The notes beneath the pieces are model-generated. The model did not search any database. It was not told where the DNA came from and saw nothing but the letters and a program-made list of their open reading frames with translations. Source: Hydractinia symbiolongicarpus (Eukaryota; Cnidaria; Hydrozoa; Anthoathecata; Hydractiniidae). From it: a DNA stretch of 64,000 nucleotides. The DNA lies in the NCBI RefSeq assembly GCF_029227915.1, contig NC_079876.1, positions 30,847,828 through 30,911,827 of the forward strand, read 5' to 3'. Both the position numbers and the translations under genes were made by a program. Within the stretch, counting starts at the first letter, position 1. Each line of letters starts with the position of its first letter. Positions 26,738-45,700 of this stretch are shown in pieces.

Positions 26738-27981
26738 GAGAAAGCTTTTGATAGAGCAAAGCTATTTGGTGCGCTATGAGAAAATTAGGTGTGAATGAGT
26801 GGCTAGTTACGATGGTACAGTCTATGTACAGCAATGCTAGAAGTTGTGTCAGGATTAACGATTCACTAGTGATGAATTTAGTGTAAATGCTGGTGTACAC
26901 CAGGGTTCTGTACTTAGTCCTTTGTTGTTTGTTCTAGTCTTAGAAACACTGTTGATGGAGTTCAGAACAGGTTGTCCATGGGAGTTATTGTATACAGATG
27001 ATTTGGTTCTCATAGCAGAGTCGATGGAAGAATTAGTTGAAAATTTTGAGAAGTGGAAGAAAGGACTAGAAGAGAAAGGGCGAAGGGTGAACACAGCAAA
27101 GTCTAAAGTCATGATTAGTAGCATTGCAGCCAAGTGTGACCTTGTAGTTGGAAAGTGGCCCTGTGGAGTTTGCAGGAAAGGGGTTAGTAGTAACTCAATT
27201 TTTTGTCAGACTAGCATTGGGTACATAGAAGTGCAGTTGTATTGGTGGAAGGTTAAGAGGTGACATTCAGTTTTTATATAAGCGTTGCAAAGGTGAGATT
27301 ATAGAGAATGAAGTATTTCCAGCTTCAATGATGTACAACAGTGGCTCGTTAGAGATAGTTGAGAACTGTTACTTAGTTGATATGTTGGGCAGTGAAGGGG
27401 GTGTTGGAAGAAGTGTTACTTGCAGGATAGGTTCTGCTTGGAAAAAGTTCAGAGAGTTACTTCCTTTGTTGACTAGCAGAGTCTTGTCAAATGAGTTAAA
27501 AGGTCGGTTGTATGAGGCCTTTGTAAGAAGTGTTACGTTGTACGTTGTGAGACATGGGCAGTGAAGCAGGAAGATCTTGACCGTTTAGAAAGGAATGATG
27601 TGAGAATGGTTAGGTGGATGTGTAACGCCAGTCTGAGAGACAGAAAGAGTTCAGATGAGCTAAGAAGCAGGCTAAGTATCTGTAGAATTAAAGATATTAT
27701 TCAGATAAGAAGATTGAATTGGCTGGGGCACTTGGAAAGAATGGAGGGGGATAATTGGGTAAGAAAGTGTAGAGACTTGATAGTTCCTGACGCAAAGCCC
27801 AGAGGCAAACCGAGAAAAACTTGGCAGAAGGTTATAAGGACAGACTTGATACAGAGTAAGTTGAATTTAGATCTAACACAGTCTAGATCAGATTGAAAGA
27901 AGGTCATTAATATACCCCGTCCAACCAATGCTAGCATGGAACATACACGTTAAGCCAAGAATGATAATGATAATGATGATA
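26738..27981 (+). mobile_element. Degenerate 5'-truncated LINE, sense copy
   Basis: Same LINE family as 6850-9115. Reads KAFDRAK, MRKLGVNEWL, GVHQGSVLSPLL (in pieces), LYTDDLVLIAESMEELVENF (catalytic YADD changed to YTDD), a zinc-finger-like FPC..C region, [35 protein letters not shown] and RGKPRKTW. Frameshifts separate the frames 26922-27263, 27328-27564 and 27561-27896. The 3' end has the ATGCTAGCATGG core (about 27930) and an ATGATA-type tail (27955-27981). Truncated at 5', within the RT palm. Confidence 0.92.
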
Positions 27982-28164
27982 TTCATACTTTAAAGGAAAA
28001 AACAAAAACAATTTTTTTAAAACAACATTTAGATACAGTAAAATCTATCAACATGTCAAGTAAGTAATAAAATAAAATGTTAAAATCACACAAGGGAATA
28101 ACATTTATATAGTTAGTTTAAAAGAAAAAGTGGTTAGTGGTTTACATTACATTAAAAACAACAG

Positions 28165-28485
28165 CTAAACTTGTATTGTTAACACCCTGCTTCTGTACTC
28201 ATCCTTGGTGTTTAAAGTGGGTTTGATTGCCCTGACCCACAAAGCTTCCAAAGTCATCAAATGTTCTGCACAAGACGGTGTTGATTGTAATTTCTATGTT
28301 ACAGCAATGCTTGGCGTGTTTTCTGACTTGTGCCAAGGCTGACAGGTGTTCTTTGAAGCAAGTAATTAAATGCCTGACTGTTTGTCCAACATAGCATGTG
28401 TTACAGCATGAACATTGAATTTTGTAAACTACTCCACTTCTTAGCTCTTTGTCAATCGGTGCTTTTAATGATGGTACTGCAGTTT
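28165..28485 (-). mobile_element. Penelope-like element fragment (GIY-YIG endonuclease end), copy 1
   Basis: On the minus strand: APIDKELRSGVVYKIQCSCC, then NTCYVGQTVRHL and KEHL, then after a frameshift TLEALWVRAIKPTLNTKDEY ending in TAG. The Cys pair, the GVVY and YVG strands and the Arg-x-x-x-His spacing are those of the GIY-YIG domain of Penelope-like retroelements. No reverse transcriptase part remains. Inactive fragment. Confidence 0.82.
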
Positions 28486-28616
28486 ATAGTTCAAATTTCC
28501 TTAGATTCACCAATCAAATAAAAATTTGGCTGGCTGTTCGTGAATGTGAATAGTTATATACTTGATTTGGATTGCCGGCATGGTATACATTTGGGGGGAG
28601 GTTTACCTAGGTTTTT

Positions 28617-28943
28617 TGGTGGTGTCGTAGATTAGTGGTTATAGCTATCGTACTATGTGCGGGAGAGGTTTGATTCCTCTTGACGGCGATTCAACATGGG
28701 AGAGTGAATGGTACCATAGCCCCAGGTTAACCCAAGCCATGTAAGGGAAATTGGAGAGATAGCACACTGTGTGGGCCATAGAGCGCGGGCCCTTATTGGG
28801 TCTGCGTAGATCAAAATGAACATTAAATACTCTAGGACTCTCCATCTAAGCTATGGCCCCTTCTGAAAATAATAGGCAGGGTATATCCCTCGATATGTGT
28901 GAGGCCAGCCATGTAAAATATGCACATCTATCTATCTAGCTAT
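28617..28943 (+). mobile_element. tRNA-derived SINE, family 1, copy B
   Basis: Head GTCGTAGATTAGTGGTTATAG with a degenerate B box GGTTTGATTCC, a body shared with the copies at 163-518 and 52078-52410, and a tail with ATCTATCTATCT at 28926-28940. It sits between the two Penelope-like fragments. Confidence 0.85.
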
Positions 28944-29479
28944 GTTGTGTTGGTGTAAGTACACCAGTAAAAATTTGTCTCCAAAAAGTTACTGTGAGTT
29001 GTATCTTTTTTGTGCTGTTTTTTCTGAATTTTACGCTCAAAGTTTGAACAATTCAGCATAATACTCAACTACACACCCTCGGCATATAAAACTGTTTGGA
29101 GTCCCCGTCTTTACACTTTGGTTCTGTGGTCTTGTTTCTGTCAAAAAATACAAGTTGCGCTCTTTCATCCTGCAAAATATTTGATTTTCCGCTTTGGTAC
29201 TGGCTTCACTATTTACATCAGTTCCGCTGGTTTTATTTTATTGTATTTTTCTACAAACTTTTTTTTAAAACAAAATAAAAATAATTCTGCATATCTTGCC
29301 ACACAGCTAACCAGTTAAACAAATAATTAAATGTGCATGAGTTATATATTAAAAGAAATTTACTGAATGTTAAACATGCTGCACATATGGAAAAAAATTA
29401 GGACAGATAATTAGCTATTAAGTTAAATGGCACTGATGTGATATTGTTTTTCAGCAAGTAACTATTTCTTAGTATGAAT
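28944..29479. other. Spacer between SINE and second Penelope-like fragment
   Basis: AT-rich. Two overlapping short open frames (29096-29318) are Phe/Leu-rich with no similarity I recognise. Nothing else seen. Confidence 0.5.
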
Positions 29480-29785
29480 AAACTCTCCTTTATTTCAAGA
29501 GAGAAATAAGTATTTTGATAAGTGTGTGTGTGTCGAAATCATTAAAAGATGGTACGTGATCACATATCTGTTGATGTTCCTTAATTGCTGATTGGCTTGA
29601 TGACGTAGATGTCTTACCTGTTAGGGGAGTCACGCCCATGTGTTTACTTCCACAAACTTTGAGCTGTTGTAAAGTTTCTCCGATGTAGGTGGCTGTGCAA
29701 CCACCGTACTTAAATTTGTATATTACACCCAATAAAAGTTTGGAACACAATCTTCAAATCTGAAAAAGTTTGACAAGTAATTGTG
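29480..29785 (-). mobile_element. Penelope-like element fragment (GIY-YIG endonuclease end), copy 2
   Basis: Minus strand: a NFFRFED-like lead, a frameshift, then GVIYKFKYGGCTATYIGETL, later GVTPLTGKT, SAIKEHQQICDH and FNDF. These are the standard landmarks of the C-terminal GIY-YIG nuclease of Penelope-like elements, from a subfamily different from the copy at 28165. Inactive remnant. Confidence 0.87.
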
Positions 29786-30593
29786 TGTCTTAAAAATAAC
29801 AGACAGTTAACTGAAATTAATTTTTTTTTCACTAACTTTTGCAATTTGATTCTTGTTTGCAAAGAGAGTTTACCAAGAAAGGGCAGAACTTATAAACTTA
29901 GGGAATATTTGCCTGATTTTTAAATATTTCCCCACTAATGTGTTTCTTTTCCTTTTTACCAATTTTTTAAGTCCTCTCTTATTTCCTGCTAAATGTTATG
30001 TTTGCGTTATATCAAATATAGCATTTGTATAGGAGTATCAGCCAATCTCTAAACTCAATCTGACAGTCTCTGTTGTATTTAGAGTTTTGTTATAATTTGC
30101 AGCAACCCTGTGTGGGTTGGCCGGCTTAATCACACCCATTTTTAAGGCAGTCTACTTTGCAGGGGCATAGATTGACAATATAAGTAGGATTAATTTATTT
30201 TAGATGGGACTTTTTTATGAAATGTAGACATTTTAAATTAATATATAGATTACTTATGATCCTTAGAACAGCAATTCTTCGAAACAATGGAATATTAAAT
30301 TTATTACATAAATTGTTTTGTAATGTTTCTCCTGTTTTCTTGCCTTAGGAAATAGGATAACAATTTAACAGCTAACCTTAAAGAAATGATCAATGACCCT
30401 AGGTTAATAGTGAAGAGGATTTTTCGGACTGAAGGTTTTTTTTTATATTATCAGCCATCCAAAATAAGTATGCTCAATCTGCTCAGGTTTACTCTACTTA
30501 GGTTCACTCTTCTCAACCCTTCTATTATGAAAACAAAATCTCTAAATTTTGTTATAACAAGTGTTTTAAAACATTTCAGCTGGACATTGAAAA
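29786..30593 (+). other. Spacer and probable 5' UTR of membralin
   Basis: No coding exon recognised. An ACATTTCAG acceptor ending at 30579 lies 14 nt before the membralin ATG, so the start codon may lie in a second exon with a noncoding first exon upstream. The open frame 30386-30613 has no recognised similarity. Confidence 0.5.
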
Positions 30594-38963
<8,370 letters not shown>

Positions 38964-40050
38964 TCATATTAATTGTGAGAGAAATTTATTTGGAGCGACA
39001 ATGCTGTGACATGGTAGATTGTTGGAGGGGAGAGATATATCTCCTGACTTAAGTGCATCTTATAACTTTCATGGTTTTGAGGTTCCAAAAGATGTTTAAT
39101 TTACAGTTGAACAACAAGCTAAAAAGCGAAGCTTTTTTCTCACGTGAGAAATATTTGTTTACAAACAAAAATCACGCTTATCGTCCGCCGTAAATTTATC
39201 CTGCTTACCTCTTACCAATCTTTCAGAAATTTACGTTTTTATATGAACAGTGGTGGGTTAAAGCTTTTCTCAGTATCTGGGGATAGCTTCTCCATATCCG
39301 CTCAGCTCGTCACTGTGGGTGTTATCGTGATCTTGGTTGGACCAGCAAGTCTTAGTATGACTATCTTCAGAAATGTTGGGTTAGCTTTCCCCAAACGTGG
39401 TTCTGTAAGAGTTCATGTGGTTGGAATTTTAAGTCGAATCTTTTCAAATAAACTGCCTAAAAATTATTAAAAACTTTTATTTTTGTTATTTTCAAATGTT
39501 TGTAAATTGTCTGTTTGTTTATTTAACTTAAATTTATGACTTAATGTGGCCAGGTAAAAACAATCTTCAAATTAAAATGTCTATATTATTTTTACCCCTT
39601 ACTTATTTCCTCTTTTTCTTAAAAAATCGGGTTTTATGCGTCATTTAAAATCTCCCTGAACATTTACAAGCTGGCTGGCGCGTATTAAAACTGCTCATTA
39701 AAAAAACGCTTATTTGAGCAGATTCAGTTAAGCCATTTCACCTTAAGCCATCCACTGTCTAATGTTTCTGCATGTAAAAGAATTATGATATTTAGACCGT
39801 GGCCGTTGTGCAAAAATGTCAGTGGAGTGGTCATATTTTTATATCAAAATACCTGCAATCAGATTTGCATATGCACAAGTTTGTAAAGTTTGTATCCGGG
39901 TAAGTTTTAACTGACTTCAATACTTCAGCAATATATAAACACTTTCGGAAAAGTTTTTAGATAACGTTTGAAAATTCAAGTCATATTAGTATGAAATTTC
40001 TTTCTCATTCCTGAGTTGAAACCTCCTTAAAGCGGACATGATAACAAGTC

Positions 40051-40150
40051 AACTTCGATTCCAGACCCTGTTGTCTCTGCATTCCCAAAGGCAAGACAAA
40101 CATCAGACCTATCAATAGGCGCAGAGACAAAGAGCCCTGAGGACGAGGTT
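40051..40150. mobile_element. Foldback MITE, 100 bp
   Basis: Arms AACTTCGATTCCAGACCC and GAGCCCTGAGGACGAGGTT, with inner TTGTCTCTGC/GCAGAGACAA pairing. Flanks GATAACAAGT and GACAACAAGT look like a target duplication of about 10 bp with one change. Confidence 0.8.
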
Positions 40151-41072
40151 GACAACAAGTATATTTGTTTTGGTCTTGTACGTTTTAGTGAGTCAATAAA
40201 CTTTCTTGGCTCCTGGTTCTGTTAATGTGTGGCCGTGGATAAAATGTTTATTATTCCGGTACATTTTTGTCATTTGCGTAAATAATAATGCAGTCATTTA
40301 CTTGAAAAGATAAAACACGTAATTTTTGCTCTCAAAAATTTACCACGTGATGAGATTACGTGCTTTTTTGGTATTACGGATCTTTTAGTCCCAAAATACC
40401 AAAATTTGCCAGAGTATGTGGAAATTTTTTTCTAGGGTTTATTGAGGGTTTGCGTCAAGTTAGCCAAAGTGGCTTTAACATCCGGCAAAAAACTCTGTGA
40501 TGTTGAATATGCGGGATCTAGTCGACATACGGCACATGCTATACAAGCGTGTCTTTTGTAATGGCACACAACACCCTTGTGCAAATAAAAAAAGCTTTGA
40601 TGCTTATAAAGTTTTTTTGATTGATTTTCATTGATTGATTTTTAGTCCAAATTCAACAGTCACCAGATCATTACCCTATCTTCAATAAATGAAGCACAAG
40701 ATTTGTTTTAGCTTCAAGAAAATATCGTAAACATAACATATTTAATGCAAACTATTTTGGTGATCATTCAAAAGTTTCTTTTTCTTTTACCATAATAAAA
40801 CCTAGAATCTGACAATAAATGAAACAAGAGTGCAATAATTAAGAGTCTGTAAAAACCAAATCAAATATCAAAAAGACAAAAAACCCTGGAGACGAGGGTG
40901 TAAAAATCATATACCGAGTCCATGTTCGCCTCGCTGTCACACATTCAACAGACTTGGGATCAAGGCTGTTCTGTCCCTCCTTAAGAAACTCATAAAACGT
41001 AGCAAACGTTTTTGTGTCCATTCAGGGCTTTTTAAATTGACAACTGTATTTATTTGCGAAATGCGGAAGATA

Positions 41073-41120
41073 AACCTCGTCCTCAGGGCCCAAAATACAA
41101 GATGCCCCGGGAACAAGGTT
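41073..41120. mobile_element. Short foldback MITE, 48 bp
   Basis: Arms AACCTCGTCCTCAGGGC and GCCCCGGGAACAAGGTT around a 14-bp centre. GCGGAAGAT occurs just outside both ends, a 9-bp target duplication. Confidence 0.75.
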
Positions 41121-41908
41121 GGCGGAAGATGATACAGCCCAAACACATAAAGATCTAAGGCTGCAATGACGATGTCACTTTTTTATGAGGACTTCATAGG
41201 GTCGTACAACTTTAAATGAGCGTAATTTAAGCATTGCGAATTTCAACAACATGTATGCAACAAGAAGGCTATTATATGTCATCCAATCATCAATAACATA
41301 TCCAGTGAAATGAAATACAGCATCCATTAAAGTTTTGGTTATAATATACAATTCTCTTTGTTTAAGTTTCAAATCCATTCAAATATTTTCCTTGTTGATT
41401 TTCTTATTGATTGAAGGCAAAACGGTCCGCCTTCTGATTGGTTCATTCTATCAGCCTAGGTTTATCTACGAACTTTACACATGGTTTTGAATGCAGAAAC
41501 TGATCAAATATTAATTATTTGGGTCACTCTATCAATGCCGAAATTTTTATCTGTTAAATATTATTTAATTATTTAGGTTTTTATAGATATTTAAAGTTCA
41601 ATTTCTTAATTTATTTTTAAGAGTTTTTCAACCATTGTGGGCAATAGGTAATTTTTACAAACTATTTTTTTAATATTTTTCTTTTTATTCATTATATTTA
41701 TATATTTATTATGCAGTTCTTTATACTTGTTGTTTTAACATATGAAGCAATCTTCACTCAGGATGAATTTTTGCAAATCAATAGCTATGAAATTTTAGTT
41801 ATTTTTGGTTAAAGATTTTATGTTAAAAAGTGGAATTGAAGCCGATGATTTTATGTCTTAGAAAAACTGTGGAGATCTAGTTATATTTTTCAAAAAATAA
41901 AATTCGGA

Positions 41909-41984
41909 AACCCTTGTTCCCAGGGCTTTTTAGGTTTCCTTCCATAGACAGGAACAAAAAACGTAAAAAACTCTGGAAGCCTTG
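41909..41984. mobile_element. Diverged foldback MITE
   Basis: The left arm AACCCTTGTTCCCAGGGC matches the family consensus; the right arm is eroded (CTCTGGAAGCCTTG). No clear target duplication. Confidence 0.6.
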
Positions 41985-42319
41985 AAAAATATTAAAAAAA
42001 AAAAATTAAAAATTGCCAGCATTAACTTTTTTCTTTTTAAGAAAGGTTACATGCCAACTTTATTAGAAAATTTATCTTCATACAAAAATGCCTGAAATTT
42101 TACGCTACTAACTTTTTTACTGACTTTTATGCCGTCAATGTGAGTACATGGTACAAGCTTTGTTCTTCATTCTTTATTAGAATTTAAAATAAAGATATAA
42201 TAAAAATAAGTTATTATATGACAAAAGTTATTATATCTTTATGGATAGTTCTATTCTACTTTAAACATGTACATTCGTGTGTCAGACCGTATGTGCTTCA
42301 CCAATTTAATTCAAGTCAC

Positions 42320-42600
42320 AGAATGGTAGCCTTGTGGTAGAGCGTTCATTTACATTGCGGAAGGTCTTGTGTTCAAACCCCGGTCTTGTCATAAAAGTGT
42401 GAATCGATAATTTCTGGTTAGCCTTCAGCACGAGAATAGGGTTGATATCAAAGGCGGTTGTCTACGTTAGTGCTTGCTGTGTTTGCTCGTCTTTTGTGGC
42501 CGACTTGTCAATATTTAAATGCACTAGGACCACTAAATGCACTAGGACCACCTTCGCAAGACCATCGATAATTTCGATAACAATAATGATAATGATCATA
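42320..42600 (+). mobile_element. tRNA-derived SINE, family 2
   Basis: The head has an A-box-like TAGCCTTGTGGTAGAGCG and a B-box-like GTGTTCAAACCCC with tRNA-like spacing. A body of about 180 bp contains an internal duplication of AAATGCACTAGGACCAC, and the tail is ATAATGATAATGAT. Distinct from family 1. The tail resembles the ATGATA tail of the LINE at 26738-27981. Confidence 0.75.
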
Positions 42601-42726
42601 TTAAAGATTTTATATCGTGTTTTTAGTGTTTATAGCTTCTGTGTCAAAAACATAAAAGACTAATCAAGCTGTTTTATATCTATCTTACTTATTTCTTAGA
42701 AAAAAATAAACAGTCGGAGAAGAATT

Positions 42727-45700
42727 ATGTCTTCTATCGCAGCAAAAGCTACCGTCTTTTCATTTGTGAGTTGACCGTAATTTATTCCAAACTTTAAAAG
42801 CATGTCAGAAACTATTGACTGGGTAGTTCTATTTTCAAACTCAGACATGAGAAGTTATCTAGGTTTTAAGCAAAATATTATGCATTGGCGATATAAAATA
42901 TAGCATTTTTTATTGGTGATGTTGGACTTATATTTCATACAAACAGATGTCGAGGCGGCTTGTTTGTGTGGTTTTTCACGTTACGCCACCTATAATTCCG
43001 AAGAATAACAAGATGCTTGAAGTTATCGCAAAATACTGGAACAATGTAAAAGGCCTCAGCAACACTACGTGAAAAAAATAGTGCAAGAAAAAATAACAAG
43101 TAGAAATTATATTTTTTAGTTAATGGGAGCAATTGCCCCATTTGTAGGGCCTAAGTAGGGGAAATTTTTAAAGTAGAGTGTGGTTATGATATATATTAAA
43201 ATAATTATATTTAGATCTTCATCTTATTTTATAAAGAGACTGAATCTAATTTAGTAAGTTTTCTTTGTTGTAACAATTTCGTCCCCAGTCCTATCTTTGT
43301 TTTAACAATCTCGTCCCCAGCCCGACATTTCTGGTCGTCTAACCAAAGAGGTTTAAACCACCTTGGTCTAACTAACTGTTAACTACCAGAAAACACATGA
43401 ACTAAAATCTAAAAACACTGAATCTATAAATACATGTGTTAAAATTAGATTTCATTGTCTGAATGTGGGTACACTAAATATTGTCAAAAGCATCCTTCTA
43501 ACTGTAAATCAAATAAAGATTGCGACCTCATTGTTACTTGGCAACAAAATAAAACAAATCCATCGGACGCCGTATTGTTTGAAATGTCAACAAAGAAAGC
43601 GTCTGGTCATCGCTGGATAGCAAATGCGTTAAACATTCAAGCTGGGAGGATGGTGAGTGACTTACATTGCACCCTCCCAGGGTTTTTTGACTTGTTGGTA
43701 TGAAAGATCAAAAGGACAAAAAACCCTGGGGACGAGGGTGACTTACATTGCACTCCTCCGCACTTTTTTTTGTCTAAATTATATTTACTATCACGGTCAC
43801 ACTTATCCTCTTCGACATTTTCATAAACATAGTGTCATTCATTAAATAAATCAATTGTCTACTTTGCTCCAGTAGAACCTTGTCACTAGCGCCTTTTTCC
43901 ATCACGAAATACAAAAAAAAAAGAAACGCAGTAGACGCGAGCAAATTAAGTCCCAACTTGATTAAAAAATGTTTTATAAACACATAACTCATTTTTTTGA
44001 CAAAGTAAATAAAACTATGTTTTCTTTGATGAACAATATTATCACTGTTCCTGAATAAGAAGCCCGGCTTTATTCTTAACGCAGGCCAATTCTGCGGGCG
44101 AGGTGTGTATGTTCGACGGCATGTCAGGAGGATTGCGTGGATTCGAAGCTACAGCACGTGGAATTCCACCAGTGTACTATGATGGCGTAAGTTATGTTAT
44201 GCTTATAACTGTACTTATATTCTACACACCCCCAAAAAATTCTGTGACTAATTCTCCTTATCTCCAATTCTGGGGTTGATATGACTGTTGTTCAGTGGGA
44301 TGTACATCAATGGCTGCGACACACAAGCTCTGTGCACACGCGTTTTTTATAATCAAAAATTTTTGTATAAACAATATTGAATATACTAGTCATTTTCTTG
44401 CAGAAAAATCTTGAATTCTCCCGTTATGTATATTACACTTCTCAAGTTGTCAGCTGCCGCTGCTACAGTACCACTTTGCGCAGAGAGACATTAAAAGTAT
44501 CAAGGGTATTATGAATATAGAGACAAGCAACAAATTATTTATTCAAACAAAAAATGTGACTCTGCAAATTTTTTGACAGGGTTTTTGGCAGTCTGTTTAC
44601 TTAATAGTACTTTTGTGTGTTAAACACCTATCTAAAAGAGCTGCAAACGTCATCAAACTATAAATGTTAAAACAACTTCAAAAACCTAGATCACTATGAA
44701 ATAAATTTCTTATAGACAACCTCGTTTCCGAGATATATTACCTCTACGGAGCGCAGCGGTTTCAACGTCAGAAAAAAAATAAAGAACGGAGATGAAGTTA
44801 TTCCACAAACAAATTTAATTATATTTACTGCACAGTCCTAAATTATTACATAATAATCGTTTGGCGGTAGAAGGAGTGCTTAAGGAAATAGGTTTTTTTA
44901 CACGGGAACACACAATCAAAAAATAATAAATTTATCATAGTTTGCCCAAGGTATGTTACATATGTATACCCAGGGTATGTTACATGTGTATATCCAGGGT
45001 ATGTTACATATGTATACCCAGGGTATGTTACATGTGTATACCCAAGGTATGTTATATATGTATACCCAAGGTATGATACATATGTATACCCAGGGTATGT
45101 TACATGTGTATACCCAGTGTATGTTACATATGTATACCCACACATATGTTACATATGTATACCCAGGGTATGCTACATATGTATACCCAGGGTATGTTAC
45201 ATATGTATACCCAGGGTATGTTACATATCTGTACCCAGGGTATGTTACATATGTACACCCAGGGTATGTTACATATGTATACCCAGGGTATGTTACATAT
45301 GTACGCATGCGTTTAAAAACAGTGTTATTTCCTTTTTCCAGGTAAAGGATGTTGTTTTGCATGAGGTTGAACTTACAGATGACACGTTGGTGTGTAGGTA
45401 GGCAACCTCGATTACAGGGCCTGTAGCGTTTTTTCATCCTCATATCAAAAAACGCTACAGGCCCTGGGATCGAGGTTGTGTAGGTAGGCTGTTCCCTTGT
45501 ATTTTTTCCCCGACGACGTTTTCCCCGACGTTCTTATAACAAACCGCAAGATTGCTGCACGAAATGTAATTTTAGAAAGCAATATATGCCTTTTCTCTCC
45601 TCTAATACTCTTTTCTAATTCTCGCTTACACTTTTGGCGACAGACATTTTAATTTTCCGCGCAAATCGTACCCAGTACCTAGTTAAACAGATATTAATGG

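Larger units (their letters stand above)
38964..42726. other. Membralin 3' UTR and spacer with foldback elements and a SINE
   Basis: A probable membralin 3' UTR runs to about 39470, with AATAAA at 39447-39452. After that no gene is recognised. Foldback elements lie at 40051-40150, 41073-41120 and 41909-41984, with a lone arm near 40876. A tRNA-derived SINE lies at 42320-42600. A TCTCACGTGAGA palindrome (E-box core) lies at 39138-39149. Confidence 0.6.

Noticed and set aside
39144-39470. 108-codon plus-strand open frame after membralin
   Set aside because: No similarity to membralin C-termini or any family I recognise. It lies between the membralin stop and an AATAAA, so it is best read as 3' UTR.
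44846-45443. Several long overlapping open frames on both strands (up to 175 codons)
   Set aside because: They are all translations of the 24-bp minisatellite, open by periodicity, with no start context or similarity.
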